DNA from: GCA-958296115 sp965222445
GTDB taxonomy: Bacteria; Chloroflexota; Dehalococcoidia; Lucifugimonadales; CAJWER01
DNA: 64,000 nucleotides
Direction: 5' to 3'
Assembly (NCBI GenBank): GCA_965222445.1
Contig: CBDCTY010000002.1
Location: 2,976,001 to 3,040,000, forward strand
This document shows, in pieces, positions 48,609-57,454 of the stretch; the first letter of the stretch is position 1; each line of letters begins with the position of its first letter. Made by a program: the position numbers and the translations under genes. The notes beneath the pieces were generated by a model. The model saw only the letters and a list, made by a program, of their open reading frames with translations, searched no databases and was not told the origin of the DNA.

Positions 48609-49613
48609 TTATCTGCCGGTGACCCTGATGCGGGGGTCCACGATGACCAGCAGGATGTCGGAGAAAAGAGTCCCCACGACCGTCAGCATACCGAGCATCA
48701 GGATAATGAATCCGGCGGTGTAGGTGTCCTCGCCCCGTACGGCGGTGAGCAGGACGGGCCCAAGCGTCGGAAGGCTCAGTACCACGGAAACGATCACGCT
48801 GCCGCTCACCAGGGAGGGCAGCAGGTAGCCGATGGTGCTGACGAGCGGGTTGATCGCCACACGGACCGGATACTTCAGGACGAGCTTGAAGGGCGGGACG
48901 CCCTTGGCCCAAGCCGTCACGACATAGGGTCTGCTCAGCTCGTCGAGGAGATTGTTCCGCATGATGCGGATGAGGCTGGCAGTGCCCGAGGTGCCCAGCA
49001 CGATGGCGGGAATCCAAAGGTGCTTCAGGAGGTCGTACGCCTTTGCCAGGCTCCAGGGTGCCTGGAGGTAATCGGCCGAGAAGAGACCGCCCACGCTCTG
49101 ATTGAAGTAGGCGTACCCGACGTACATGAGGATCAGCCCCAGCAGGAAGTCGGGGACGGCGAGGCCGCTGAACCCGATGATCGTGAACGTGTAGTCGGCC
49201 AGGGAGTGCTGGCGCACGGCGGAGTATATGCCCACCGGTATGGCGAAGGTCCACGTCACCAGGACCGTGAAGCCTGTCAGGGCGACGGTGAGCGCAATGC
49301 GGTCGCCGACCAGCTCCTTGACGGGGCGCTGGCTCGTTATGGTCGTTCCGATGGATCTTCCGAAATCGCCCTGCAGCAGCTTCCACACCCAGCTTGCGTA
49401 CCGCTCGTACTGGGGGCGGTCGAGATTCAGGTAGGCGCGCAGCTCGGCCTCCTTGGCCCTGAGCTCGGCCTCGTCGAAGTGCTGGCTCGAATAGCCGCGG
49501 ACCCGGGTGATCGCATTCCCCGGGGGAAGCTCGAGGATGACGAAAGACAGGACGGAGATCACCCAAACGATGAAGAACGCCAACAGCAACCGGCGGGCCA
49601 TGTACTCGAGCAT
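48609..49613 (-). CDS. DppB-type ABC transporter permease
   Basis: From ATG 49613 the permease has 334 residues. The first helix is LLLAFFIVWVISVLSFVILE, then a periplasmic segment with QHFDEAELRAKEAELRAYLN. Five helices of the transport domain follow, with the EAA-like loop before LKYPVRVAINPLVSTIGYLL. It ends ISDILLVIVDPRIRVTGR-like (here FSDILLVIVDPRIRVTG). It is convergent with the solute-binding gene across a shared terminator. As with its two paralogues, no DppC-type partner gene is in the window. Confidence 0.9.
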   Translation of the reverse strand: MLEYMARRLLLAFFIVWVISVLSFVILELPPGNAITRVRGYSSQHFDEAELRAKEAELRAYLNLDRPQYERYASWVWKLLQGDFGRSIGTTITSQRPVKELVGDRIALTVALTGFTVLVTWTFAIPVGIYSAVRQHSLADYTFTIIGFSGLAVPDFLLGLILMYVGYAYFNQSVGGLFSADYLQAPWSLAKAYDLLKHLWIPAIVLGTSGTASLIRIMRNNLLDELSRPYVVTAWAKGVPPFKLVLKYPVRVAINPLVSTIGYLLPSLVSGSVIVSVVLSLPTLGPVLLTAVRGEDTYTAGFIILMLGMLTVVGTLFSDILLVIVDPRIRVTGR

Positions 49614-49756
49614 TGAAGACCCCCTTACGCTACTCGACGACCGGGACCTTCGTGAGGATTCCCGGGACTGCCGGCTCGTCCACGAAACCAAGGGCAGTAC
49701 GTCCGTGCGGGGGAGGCCGGTCTGCCTCCCGAAGTGCCTGTCCTAGTAGTCCAGCA

Positions 49757-49881
49757 ACAACTGTTCAGAATTCGTGGGGTATGGGCAGCGTCCTCTCCGT
49801 CATGCCGTGAGCCCCCATCTCAATCTCCCCCCCAAATGGGGGAAGAGGTTTAGCTCTCTCCTCTCAACTCTGAACAGCTAC
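49757..49881. repeat. 125-bp miniature element with 8-bp target duplication
   Basis: It begins ACAACTGTTCAG and ends CTGAACAGCTAC, close to the ends of the element at 34184-35567. GTCCAGCA flanks both sides (49749-49756 and 49882-49889), a perfect 8-bp duplication. It has no coding capacity, so it would depend on a transposase in trans. The interior includes a CCCCCCAAATGGGGG palindrome. Confidence 0.75.
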
Positions 49882-49905
49882 GTCCAGCACTTTCAAATGA
49901 GAGTT

Positions 49906-50028
49906 ATACCAAGTCACCGTGATGCCGCCGTATATGTGGCTAGGGAGTGGATTCCCGCCCCCGACTTCTCGGGGGCAGGCTCTTCGCGGGAATGACGGCT
50001 TTACGGCGCGCTTAAAATGCATTGGTAT
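49906..50028. repeat. TA-type miniature element, copy B, with nested palindrome
   Basis: It begins ATACCAAGTCACCGTGATGC and ends GCATTGGTAT, nearly identical at its ends to the copy that splits higB (57677-57800). The interior is the 50-bp palindromic repeat GGATTCCCGCC...GGAATGACGG (49949-49998). It lies 17 bp after the 8-bp-duplication element. A copy of the GGGCGGGTTTCAAACCCGCCC repeat follows at 50031-50140. Confidence 0.8.
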
Positions 50029-50030
50029 TA

Positions 50031-50140
50031 GTCTGGATTGGCGCGATAGTGCTGGGTTTACGTCCTGCGACGACGAGGCGGGTTTCAAACCCGCCCCTAC
50101 GATAGTTGTGACCAAGCCGTAACCTCGCTTCCCTTCAATG
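50031..50140 (+). repeat. Dispersed repeat with GGCGGGTTTCAAACCCGCC core, diverged copy
   Basis: The core GGCGGGTTTCAAACCCGCCC lies at about 50077-50096. The flanks (TCTGGATTGGCGCGATAGTG before, CTTCAATGCTATGATGCTGG after) resemble those of the copy at 57112-57200. It sits directly downstream of the TPP enzyme gene, whose stop is at 50157. Confidence 0.6.
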
Positions 50141-50156
50141 CTATGATGCTGGACTG

Positions 50157-51794
50157 CTAGGGGAACTTCGAGAAGTCGTAGCCTTCCTTGACGATGCAGT
50201 CGAGCAGGGCAGGGCGCCCCGTCTTCGTCACGGCGATTGCCTCGTCCAGGCTGGGGATGAAGTCGGCCACCCTCTCGACGCGCCTGCTCCATGCGCCCAG
50301 TCCGTCGGCGACCTTGGCGTAGTCGCCGCCCTGGTCGAGGGCGTCGTACATCTCGGTGGCGTAGGGCATGTGGCCCCGCTCGATGGCCATGACGCCGTTG
50401 TTGAACACGATGGTCAGGATGCCGATCTTGTGCCTGACGGCCGTCTCGATGTCCATGCCAACCATTCCGATAGCGGCGTCGCCCATCATGTTGACGCACA
50501 GCTTGTCGGGCTCGGCGAGCTTCGCGCCCATGACGAGGCCCAGGCCGTATCCGAGCTGCGTGGACTTGCCCCAGCCCATGTAGGTACGCGGGGCGACGGA
50601 CTCCCAGAAAGGCACGACCTGGTCGCGGGGGCTGCCCGCGTCGTGGGTGACGATGGTGTTGGGCCTGTCCACGTGGTGCATCAGGTCCCAGATGATGCGG
50701 TACTGGTTGATAGGCTCCTCGTCGGAGGTGAGCTGCGGCATCCACTCGTCGAGCCAGGCCTTCTTGACGGCCTGGACCTCGGGCCCGGTGTCGCGGGTCT
50801 TCCTGTAGCCGTCGCCGTTCGTTGCCTCCTCGACCTCGGCGATGAGGGCCTGGAGCACCAGCTTCGCGTCGCCGATGAGCGAGTAGTCGGCCTTGTAGTC
50901 CTTGTTCACGTCGGCCGGGTCGTTGGTCGAGTGGACGATGACCTTGCCGGGCGGGATCGTCCTGCCGTAGCCCGTGCGGGTGAAGCTGGTGCCGATGCCG
51001 AAGACCACGTCGGCCCTGCCGAGGAAGTGGTGGATCATCCCGGTCGTCGAAACGGCGGACGCGCCGAGAGCGAGGGGGTGGTCCTCGGGGAAGGCGCTCT
51101 TGCCCGGCAGCGTCGTCATCACCGGGGCCTGGAGGAGCTCGGCAAGCTGCTGGAGCTCGTCCCACGCCTCGGCGTAGAGGCAGCCCTGGCCCGCGTGGAT
51201 GACCGGGTTCTCGGCGGCCAGGAGCAACTTTGCGACGGCTGCGGCATCGTCCGGGTCGGGCCCGAACCGGTTGCCGCGCACCGGCGAGTAGTCGATCTCG
51301 CCGGTGAACTCGGCCGGCCAGACGTCCTGCGGCACCTCGACGAGGACGGGGCCGCCCTTGCCTGTGCGCAGGTGGTAGAAGGCGCGGCGCATCAGCTCGG
51401 GTATGCGCTCGACGTAGTTGGTCTGGGCGGCCCACTTGGTGACGTGCCGGTAGTTCTCGACGGAGCTGAAGTCGGGGGATATGTAGGCCCGCGTCGTGGG
51501 GGCGCCGCCCGGTATGAGCAGGATTGGCACGTTGTCGGAGAATGCCTGGGCAGCCCCGGGGAATGCGTTCTCGGAGCCCGGCCCGCGCTGCATGGCGAAA
51601 ACGCCGATGCGCTTGCCGTTCGTCGTGCGGCTGAAGCCGTCGGCGATGGCCATGCCGACCCGCTCCTGCCTGCAAATTATGGGCCGTATGCCCGCCTTGG
51701 CCGCGGCGTCTATCAGCTCCTGGGCGGGGAAGACCGACAGGAACTCGATGCCCTCACGCTTCAGTATCTCGGCAACAACGTCACCACCATTCAC
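50157..51794 (-). CDS. Thiamine diphosphate-dependent enzyme (acetolactate synthase-like)
   Basis: The 545-residue protein has the three-domain layout of the POX/ALS family. The N-terminal pyrimidine domain has EGIEFLSVFPAQELIDAAAK and CRQERVGMAIADGFSR with the catalytic Glu. A central domain (GKGGPVLVEVPQDVWPAEFT) follows. The C-terminal domain has the cofactor motif GDAAIGMVGMDIETAVRHKI followed by FNN. The decarboxylation substrate is unclear. The GTG at 51794 with GGAGGA upstream is preferred to a longer frame with an unconserved leader. Confidence 0.9.
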   Translation of the reverse strand: MNGGDVVAEILKREGIEFLSVFPAQELIDAAAKAGIRPIICRQERVGMAIADGFSRTTNGKRIGVFAMQRGPGSENAFPGAAQAFSDNVPILLIPGGAPTTRAYISPDFSSVENYRHVTKWAAQTNYVERIPELMRRAFYHLRTGKGGPVLVEVPQDVWPAEFTGEIDYSPVRGNRFGPDPDDAAAVAKLLLAAENPVIHAGQGCLYAEAWDELQQLAELLQAPVMTTLPGKSAFPEDHPLALGASAVSTTGMIHHFLGRADVVFGIGTSFTRTGYGRTIPPGKVIVHSTNDPADVNKDYKADYSLIGDAKLVLQALIAEVEEATNGDGYRKTRDTGPEVQAVKKAWLDEWMPQLTSDEEPINQYRIIWDLMHHVDRPNTIVTHDAGSPRDQVVPFWESVAPRTYMGWGKSTQLGYGLGLVMGAKLAEPDKLCVNMMGDAAIGMVGMDIETAVRHKIGILTIVFNNGVMAIERGHMPYATEMYDALDQGGDYAKVADGLGAWSRRVERVADFIPSLDEAIAVTKTGRPALLDCIVKEGYDFSKFP

Positions 51795-51905
51795 TTTGGC
51801 GATCCTCCATCGGACAGGGGGTATGCGCTTTCGCCGCGCAATCGGCGAGAGGATACCACCCGCGGCCACGCCGGAGCAATTCTTCACCACAGAGGGCACA
51901 GAGGG

Positions 51906-51970
51906 GTAACTGTTCAGAATTAGGCGGGTGAGGGTGATCCTCGGCCATCTAGAGTTTGAGCAGTTATAAT
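51906..51970 (+). promoter_or_regulatory. Solo inverted end and -10 box before the 51997 gene
   Basis: GTAACTGTTCAG at 51906-51917 equals the left end of the element at 34184. TTGAGCAGTTAT at 51955-51966 resembles a decayed right end overlapping a perfect TATAAT (51965-51970). No clear -35 box or target duplication is seen. The ATG of the next gene is 26 bp downstream of the -10 box. Confidence 0.4.
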
Positions 51971-51996
51971 GTGCTTACCTACACAAAGGGGGGCTT

Positions 51997-52575
51997 ATGT
52001 CCGAACAGGCTGAGTTGAGCACCAAGATAGAACAGTTCCTTGCGACAGCGGATAGCCTGATGCCTGCTATCGAGCAAATGCGTCAGGCATCAGCGCGGGC
52101 GGAAGAGGCGCTGACGTCTCGGACACAGCAGGATGAAGATGTGGGCATTATGAAGGGTGCCTACATTCGGAATGCCATCCTGAATGACATTGATGGGCTT
52201 GCTGAGAGTCTGGGATATGCTGGCGGCGGTGTGGCTTACGAGCAAGCGGTGGTCAAAGCTCTTGGCGACCATCTTCGTGGCACCCAGACAGTAGTCAAGT
52301 CGGAGGTCGATAGCTTCAAGCGGGCTGACCTAGTGATGTTGGCCCGAGATTCGGCGGGTCAGGTCTACAACTGCGTAGTGGAGATTTCAATCACGGTGGA
52401 TGAGCGAGATATTGTTCGCGCTTCTAGGAATGCGGGATTCATGAGTAAGGTTACGACTATTCCGTCGGTGGCTGCTGTGGCTGGCGTTCGCATAACGCGA
52501 GAAGCTGAGAAACTGGCACAGACCGAAGGGGTCAAATTCTACGAAGTAGACATACGTGATATTCAAGCGGAGTGA
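51997..52575 (+). CDS. PD-(D/E)XK-like protein with coiled-coil N-terminus
   Basis: The 192-residue protein has a helical N-terminus (KIEQFLATADSLMPAIEQMR) and a central IMKGAYIRNAILNDIDGLAE. The nuclease-like core follows: SEVDSFKRADLVMLARDSAG and then YNCVVEISITVDERDIVRAS. The Asp and the strand VVEIS fit a PD-(D/E)XK fold in which the usual Lys is replaced by Ser, so catalysis is doubtful. Similar DUF3782-like proteins are common and uncharacterised. AAGGGGGG precedes the ATG. It is convergent with the restriction-modification gene. Confidence 0.65.
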   Translation: MSEQAELSTKIEQFLATADSLMPAIEQMRQASARAEEALTSRTQQDEDVGIMKGAYIRNAILNDIDGLAESLGYAGGGVAYEQAVVKALGDHLRGTQTVVKSEVDSFKRADLVMLARDSAGQVYNCVVEISITVDERDIVRASRNAGFMSKVTTIPSVAAVAGVRITREAEKLAQTEGVKFYEVDIRDIQAE

Positions 52576-52674
52576 TTCTCCCCTCCACGAATAGCCCCCA
52601 CCAAGGATTTGAGATAGGGTTCACGAACAGATAGGGACGCCAACCTCGGGGGGACAGGAGGAGGAGAGCTGGGG

Positions 52675-55410
52675 CTAGATGGCTACCTGTGAGTCGGTGT
52701 CGCCGGCGGAGAGGGCGTCCATGTAGGCCAAGACGAGGTCGCGGGTGCGGTAGCGGCCAAAGTGGGCCTCGTCGTTGCGCCGGACTATTGGGAAGGTGTC
52801 GAGGACGTATGCTGCGTCGTCCTTGTCGAGGCCGTAGAGGTGGAAGTATAGGGCGTCGAGGCGGCCGCGCAGGTGGCGGCGCTCCTCTTCGCCCCATACG
52901 AATGGCGGGCCTTCGTATCCGAGGTCGCGTGCGAAGGGCGCCATGTCGTGGGCGGTGTAGGTGAGGCGCAGCACGTGGTCGCGGACGAGCTCGCGGGCCG
53001 ACGTGTCACCGAACTGGCGGTCGTAGTCGTCGGGCGCGATGACCGGGAGCTGCTCGACTATGTACCAATTGAGGTGCTGCCCTTGAACCTTCTGTCGGGC
53101 TACAAAATCCATACACATGGCGTTCAAGTTCGCCGTAAGACAAGCCACGTCCGCGGCATCGAATGCAGGCTCGCCGCTTGTCTCCATCTGGTCGGTCATG
53201 GGTGCATCCTCTTCGACAAGCATCGGAACTGTGTTCCCATAGCCAGCCCAGGGAATGACAGTAGCCACGAAGGTCCGGATATTCGTCGGGTTGGTGACGT
53301 CTCGGAAACCCAGGGCGTAGCCGCTTCTCTGTGGGAAAACTGGCTCGACCTTCTTGGCAGGCACCCAGTACTGGGGTCGAGGTAGGAAATCTACGTCTCG
53401 GTGCTGCGGTTCGTCAACCTCCTCGCTCAGGTAAGGATTCTGGGTGTTTTGTGGGTTGATACTGACCGAGCTGGCTCTATGATCGAACTGCCAGATCATC
53501 CTGCCCTGGCATAGCGGTAGAAACAATTCTTCGCCGCGCTTCCAGAGGTTGCCCTGCACGGGGTAGTAGCCTTCTGCCCGCAACTCCGACGCCGTTCGGA
53601 AGAGATGGGAGTCGTTGGTCATGTGGAACATCGTCTGGTACCGGACAGGCCAAACCATGTGCCCTTCTTCTCCCTGCGAGCGGTCAACCAGCACGGGGTG
53701 TCGCTCGTAAATGAGGCGCGTTATCTCCGCGTCCCGTCGGGTGCGGAAGACGGGAGCAGTGCCTGTGTTGGGGTTCACCTTAGCGAAGTCTTCAGGCGCC
53801 AGGGGGAAGAACCGGTCCGGGTCGTCGACGGTTCTCGTGTCGTGGAGGAAGAAGGCGCACTTGGTTTCGTCGAAGCGCCGTTCCTCCCCGCCGAACACGA
53901 GGGCGCAGAACTTGAAGGAGGCGTGAACGTCCTTGAAGAAGATCTTCTTGTTCTCGAAGTCGAACAGCCCGGCGACGCGCGCTCCGGTAGAGACTTCCTT
54001 GAAGAAGCGGGCAGCGGTCTTGTCGGCGTAGATTCCCGAGGGGGTGAGGAGGCCCACGATGCCGTCCGGCTTGACGAGGTGCATGGCGCGTTCCACGAAG
54101 AGGGAGTAGAGGTTGATGTCTCCGCCGCCGAGCAATGGGTAGTGGCCGGAGGCCCGTACTAGGGCGCCGAGCCTGTCGGCCCGATCCTTCGCGGCGTCGA
54201 AGTCATCCCCCATGGGCGACCCGCTGTCGCGGAGCCAGGCGATGCGGGACTTCCTGGCCGCCGCGGTGGTCAGGTGGGCTATCTCGGAGTCGCGGGGGGC
54301 GAACCACTCGACCTCCTGCAGCTTGATGCGGTCCCAGGGGGGATTGCCGATCACGGCGTCGAAGCCGCCCTTGGGGTGAACGTCCTGCCAGTCCCGCCAT
54401 ACGCCGGGGAACGCGACCTCCCAGTGGAGGAATGCCTCGTCCCTGGCTGCGGCCCTCGCATCCCGCCATATCTCCGCGAAGCGGGTCCGCTGGTCGGGTG
54501 TCCCTGCATCGACGGCGTCCGGGCCACGCGCCAGGAGCTCGAAGGACGCCTCGGCGTGGGGGACGAGTGCATCGACAAGGGGCTGTTCGAAGTCCTCGCG
54601 CTCTCGCTTTTTCATTCCCGCGGTGAGCCATCGCAGCCCGCACAGGAAGTCGAGCAGTCCCCGGAGGTCTGCGGTCTCCTTCTCGACAAGGGAGAAGAGG
54701 CCGGCGGACTCGTGGACCTCGGAGACTTCGGCGTCGGACATGGCCTCGATCTGCAGCATCCCCCTGACGGCGGCCTCTGCCCCCGCGATGGCCGAGCTGG
54801 AGAAGAGCCCGCCCAGCCGGTTCAATTCATCCGCCGCCTCACTGACCCTCATGCCGACCAGGGAGTCGCCGCAGCGGAGGTGGTGATCGAGGAAGGAGAG
54901 GGGCGCGCCGACGGTGAAGCTGTGAAGCCAGAGGGAGACCTTGGCCAGCTCGACGGTCATGGGGTTCTTGTCGACGCCGTAGATGCAGCGCTTGAGCACC
55001 ATACGGCGGATGATGTCCTGGTCGGTGAGCGGCGGACCCAGATCCCCCACGCGTTCCGAGCCGCGGCTGCGTTTGATGCTCCTTCGGACCGCCTCGACGC
55101 GCTTCACCAACGGCGAGACGTAGCCGCCGTCGAGCCACTCGATCTCGGGCGGGAACTCGACGAGGTCGGCGACGTGGTCGGACAGGACGTCTACGGCCGT
55201 CACGAGGAAGTGGCCGCTGCCCATGGCGGGGTCCAGCACTTTGAGGTCCAGGACGGCCTCGGCCGGGTCGAGCGTGGTCAACTCGGCCCGGCGCTCGTCC
55301 CTGGGCCGGCGGTCGCTCTTCAGCTCGGCTGCTTTGGCCTGGAAGGCATCGCGGCGCTCGTCGACCAGGGGTTTCAGGGTGCGTTCGATGACGAGGTCTA
55401 CCAGCTCCTG
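52675..55410 (-). CDS. Type IIG restriction-modification enzyme, methyltransferase part
   Basis: This is the downstream frame (911 residues) of one large gene that begins at 56795. It contains AdoMet motif I LDPAMGSGHFLV, RCIYGVDKNPMTVELAKVSL, and catalytic motif IV FDAVIGNPPWDRIKL. A long target-recognition region follows (LFDFENKKIFFKDVHASFKF; PRPQYWVPAKKVEPVFPQRS). These are Eco57I-like adenine methyltransferase features. The frame joins the N-terminal part after one missing C in the five-C run at 55410-55414: GSFYTP then QELVDLVIERT. Without repair it lacks its own start, although a TTG at 55281 exists. Confidence 0.85.
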   Translation of the reverse strand, partial: QELVDLVIERTLKPLVDERRDAFQAKAAELKSDRRPRDERRAELTTLDPAEAVLDLKVLDPAMGSGHFLVTAVDVLSDHVADLVEFPPEIEWLDGGYVSPLVKRVEAVRRSIKRSRGSERVGDLGPPLTDQDIIRRMVLKRCIYGVDKNPMTVELAKVSLWLHSFTVGAPLSFLDHHLRCGDSLVGMRVSEAADELNRLGGLFSSSAIAGAEAAVRGMLQIEAMSDAEVSEVHESAGLFSLVEKETADLRGLLDFLCGLRWLTAGMKKREREDFEQPLVDALVPHAEASFELLARGPDAVDAGTPDQRTRFAEIWRDARAAARDEAFLHWEVAFPGVWRDWQDVHPKGGFDAVIGNPPWDRIKLQEVEWFAPRDSEIAHLTTAAARKSRIAWLRDSGSPMGDDFDAAKDRADRLGALVRASGHYPLLGGGDINLYSLFVERAMHLVKPDGIVGLLTPSGIYADKTAARFFKEVSTGARVAGLFDFENKKIFFKDVHASFKFCALVFGGEERRFDETKCAFFLHDTRTVDDPDRFFPLAPEDFAKVNPNTGTAPVFRTRRDAEITRLIYERHPVLVDRSQGEEGHMVWPVRYQTMFHMTNDSHLFRTASELRAEGYYPVQGNLWKRGEELFLPLCQGRMIWQFDHRASSVSINPQNTQNPYLSEEVDEPQHRDVDFLPRPQYWVPAKKVEPVFPQRSGYALGFRDVTNPTNIRTFVATVIPWAGYGNTVPMLVEEDAPMTDQMETSGEPAFDAADVACLTANLNAMCMDFVARQKVQGQHLNWYIVEQLPVIAPDDYDRQFGDTSARELVRDHVLRLTYTAHDMAPFARDLGYEGPPFVWGEEERRHLRGRLDALYFHLYGLDKDDAAYVLDTFPIVRRNDEAHFGRYRTRDLVLAYMDALSAGDTDSQVAI

Positions 55411-56795
55411 GGGGTGTAGAAGCTGCCACTGTCCTTGCGGGCGTATGGGTTGAGTCGGGTGACGACATTGCCTTCGTCCAGGACAGGCTCGCGCTCCAGG
55501 AGGCGCTCGTAGATGGAGCCGAGCTGCTGGACGGACATATCGCGGTAGTTCACGAAGCGCCGACCCTCGGGCGTTTCGGCGTGGCTGAGGTCGTAGAGCA
55601 AGTGGGCGACCGCCGAGTCGGGGAGGCGCACCTTCTCCAGGATGGGGGCGGCATCGCTCGAGAAGAGCCCACCGTTGTAGGCAGGCAGGCGAATGGAGGG
55701 GTCGCCCCTGTCGATGAGCCTGCAGAGGGTCATGACGTGGTCGTAGTAGTTCGTGGCCGTATCGGAGTAGAGGACATCATCGTCGAGCATCCTCTCCGCG
55801 ATGGCGTCGCGGAGAGGCCTCCTGAGGCCGTAGCTCCGGTAGGTCCGGTCGTTGACGGGAAGGAGGCCCCTGTCCTCGGCGTAGAGTATGAAGAGGAGCC
55901 GGTAGAGGAATACGAGGGCGGCCTGCCGGACGTCCTCGAGCTCGCTGCCCGACGCGTAGTAGAGGGCCTTCACGAGACCAGGGAAGACCCTGTCGAAGAC
56001 GACGGTCGAAAGGTCCTGGGCGACCTGTTCCTCGTAGCGCCTGCCCTCGACGAGCGCGTCTTCCAGGAAGGTGGTTGTTGCGCCATCGGTGAGGACGAAG
56101 GAGTCGCGGTGGAATAGCAGGTAGAAGACGCGCAGGTCGTGCTCGCTGTCCGGTTGGAGCAGGTCGTCGAGGTAGGCTTCGAAGTATGCCGTTGCACGCG
56201 GGCGGGTGCGGGCGTCGTATAGACGCCAGACGCGTCCATTGGTGAGTACGCCCCATCGTATGGCGCCGTCGGACTCTATGTCGGCCGTGGAGAGGTACCT
56301 GAGTATCTGAGAGTGAGGCTTCCGCGCCCCGCGTTCGGAGTCCGCGCCGTCTTCGTCATAGTCCTCAGGCATTTCAAAGAGCATGGTGCCTTTCGGCCGC
56401 CTCGGTCGGGGATCCCTGCCACTTGCGTCGAGTGGGAGGTCGAAGCGTTTACTCTCCTGTACAACGGCAGCGTGCCTGTACCGCTCTGCGCTGGGCAAGG
56501 CAGCCGCGCGGTCCTTGGACCCGGCATCTGTAAAGAGGAGGTTGTCGGGTATGTCCTCGCTGCGAGCCGCCCCCTGCTGGGGCAGATGGTCGGCCCAACC
56601 GAGGAGCTCCAGCACGGGCATGATGAGCTCCTGCTCGGTGAGGGCCTCAACTGGCCGATCGTACCCTTCGACCCTTTCGTATGCCTCCGCGGCAGCGGTG
56701 CGGAATTTGGAGAGGGCGGCGTGGGACGCGTTCCACCTGGCGGTGGTCGTTATGCCGTCGGTGAGGAAGTAGTCGGTGAAGAGTCTGCCTGGCAT
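55398..56795 (-). CDS. Type IIG restriction-modification enzyme, nuclease part
   Basis: From ATG 56795 this frame gives 465 residues. A PD-(D/E)XK-like nuclease lies around NLLFTDAGSKDRAAALPSAE and HAAVVQESKRFDLPLD (E-x-K at about 136-138). A helical linker then leads to NVVTRLNPYARKDSGSFYTP, the point where Eco57I-type enzymes enter the methyltransferase domain. The frame then ends RSW at a TAG (55398). One base is missing in a C run, so the intact enzyme would have about 1,370 residues. No specificity subunit is nearby, as expected for type IIG. Confidence 0.8.
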   Translation of the reverse strand: MPGRLFTDYFLTDGITTTARWNASHAALSKFRTAAAEAYERVEGYDRPVEALTEQELIMPVLELLGWADHLPQQGAARSEDIPDNLLFTDAGSKDRAAALPSAERYRHAAVVQESKRFDLPLDASGRDPRPRRPKGTMLFEMPEDYDEDGADSERGARKPHSQILRYLSTADIESDGAIRWGVLTNGRVWRLYDARTRPRATAYFEAYLDDLLQPDSEHDLRVFYLLFHRDSFVLTDGATTTFLEDALVEGRRYEEQVAQDLSTVVFDRVFPGLVKALYYASGSELEDVRQAALVFLYRLLFILYAEDRGLLPVNDRTYRSYGLRRPLRDAIAERMLDDDVLYSDTATNYYDHVMTLCRLIDRGDPSIRLPAYNGGLFSSDAAPILEKVRLPDSAVAHLLYDLSHAETPEGRRFVNYRDMSVQQLGSIYERLLEREPVLDEGNVVTRLNPYARKDSGSFYTPRSW

Positions 56796-57419
56796 GTGCG
56801 TGCTCGGAAGATGGGAGGGCCATTGTAGCACGGTGTCACTGCGGCCCTGGCTCAACCACAGAGGGCACAGAGGGGAAGAGGTTTTGGGAGAGGGGAGAGA
56901 ACGTCTGAATCAGGATTCGCGGGACTAGGGGACCCTCAGGATTTGGAGGGAGAATCTGGGACGGGGTGTCAGGGGAGGGTCTCCTCGGGGGAAGGGACAA
57001 CAGGCCAGCACAAGAGGAGGATGCGCAATGTCCAAGGCGGCGATGTGTGTACTACGTCGACCTTGTAGAGCCGGAGTCTGCGTCATGGAGCATCCAGTCT
57101 ATCCGTGACTGAATTGGCGTCCTGCGCCGACAGGGCGGGTTTCAAACCCGCCCCTACCCAGCCGTCGGCACCCTTCAATACTAAGATGTTGGACCACTAG
57201 GTGGGGGATCTGTAACAGTTCAGTAATCGTGGGAATTCAAAGCAGAGTCCTCTACGTCGAGCCGAGAGCCCCCATCTGATTTGCATGAGCGGCGTGACGG
57301 ACTGCCTCTGAGGCTATGGCTGTGCACCTTGCCGGGGATGGATTCCCGCCCCCGACTTCTCGGGGGCAGGCTCGTCGCGGGAATGACGGAGGTGGGGGAT
57401 TTGGGGAGGAGAGGGCTGA
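56796..57419. repeat. Repeat-filled intergenic region before higBA
   Basis: No gene is seen in this 624-bp stretch. It contains CCACAGAGGGCACAGAGGGG (56855-56874), a repeat related to 51887-51905 and 62258-62284. It also has the GGGCGGGTTTCAAACCCGCCC repeat (57131-57157), a GTAACAGTTCAG end-like motif (57212-57223) and a copy of the 50-bp palindromic repeat (57340-57389). Confidence 0.65.
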
Positions 57420-57448
57420 TTGATATGCGTACCGATACAGGGTATAGT
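57420..57448 (+). promoter_or_regulatory. Predicted promoter of higBA, possibly leaderless
   Basis: TTGATA (57420-57425) and TATAGT (57443-57448) are separated by 17 bp and each match five of six consensus bases. The expected transcription start is at or very near the higB ATG (57455), so the message may have no leader. Confidence 0.6.
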
Positions 57449-57454
57449 AGCTTC

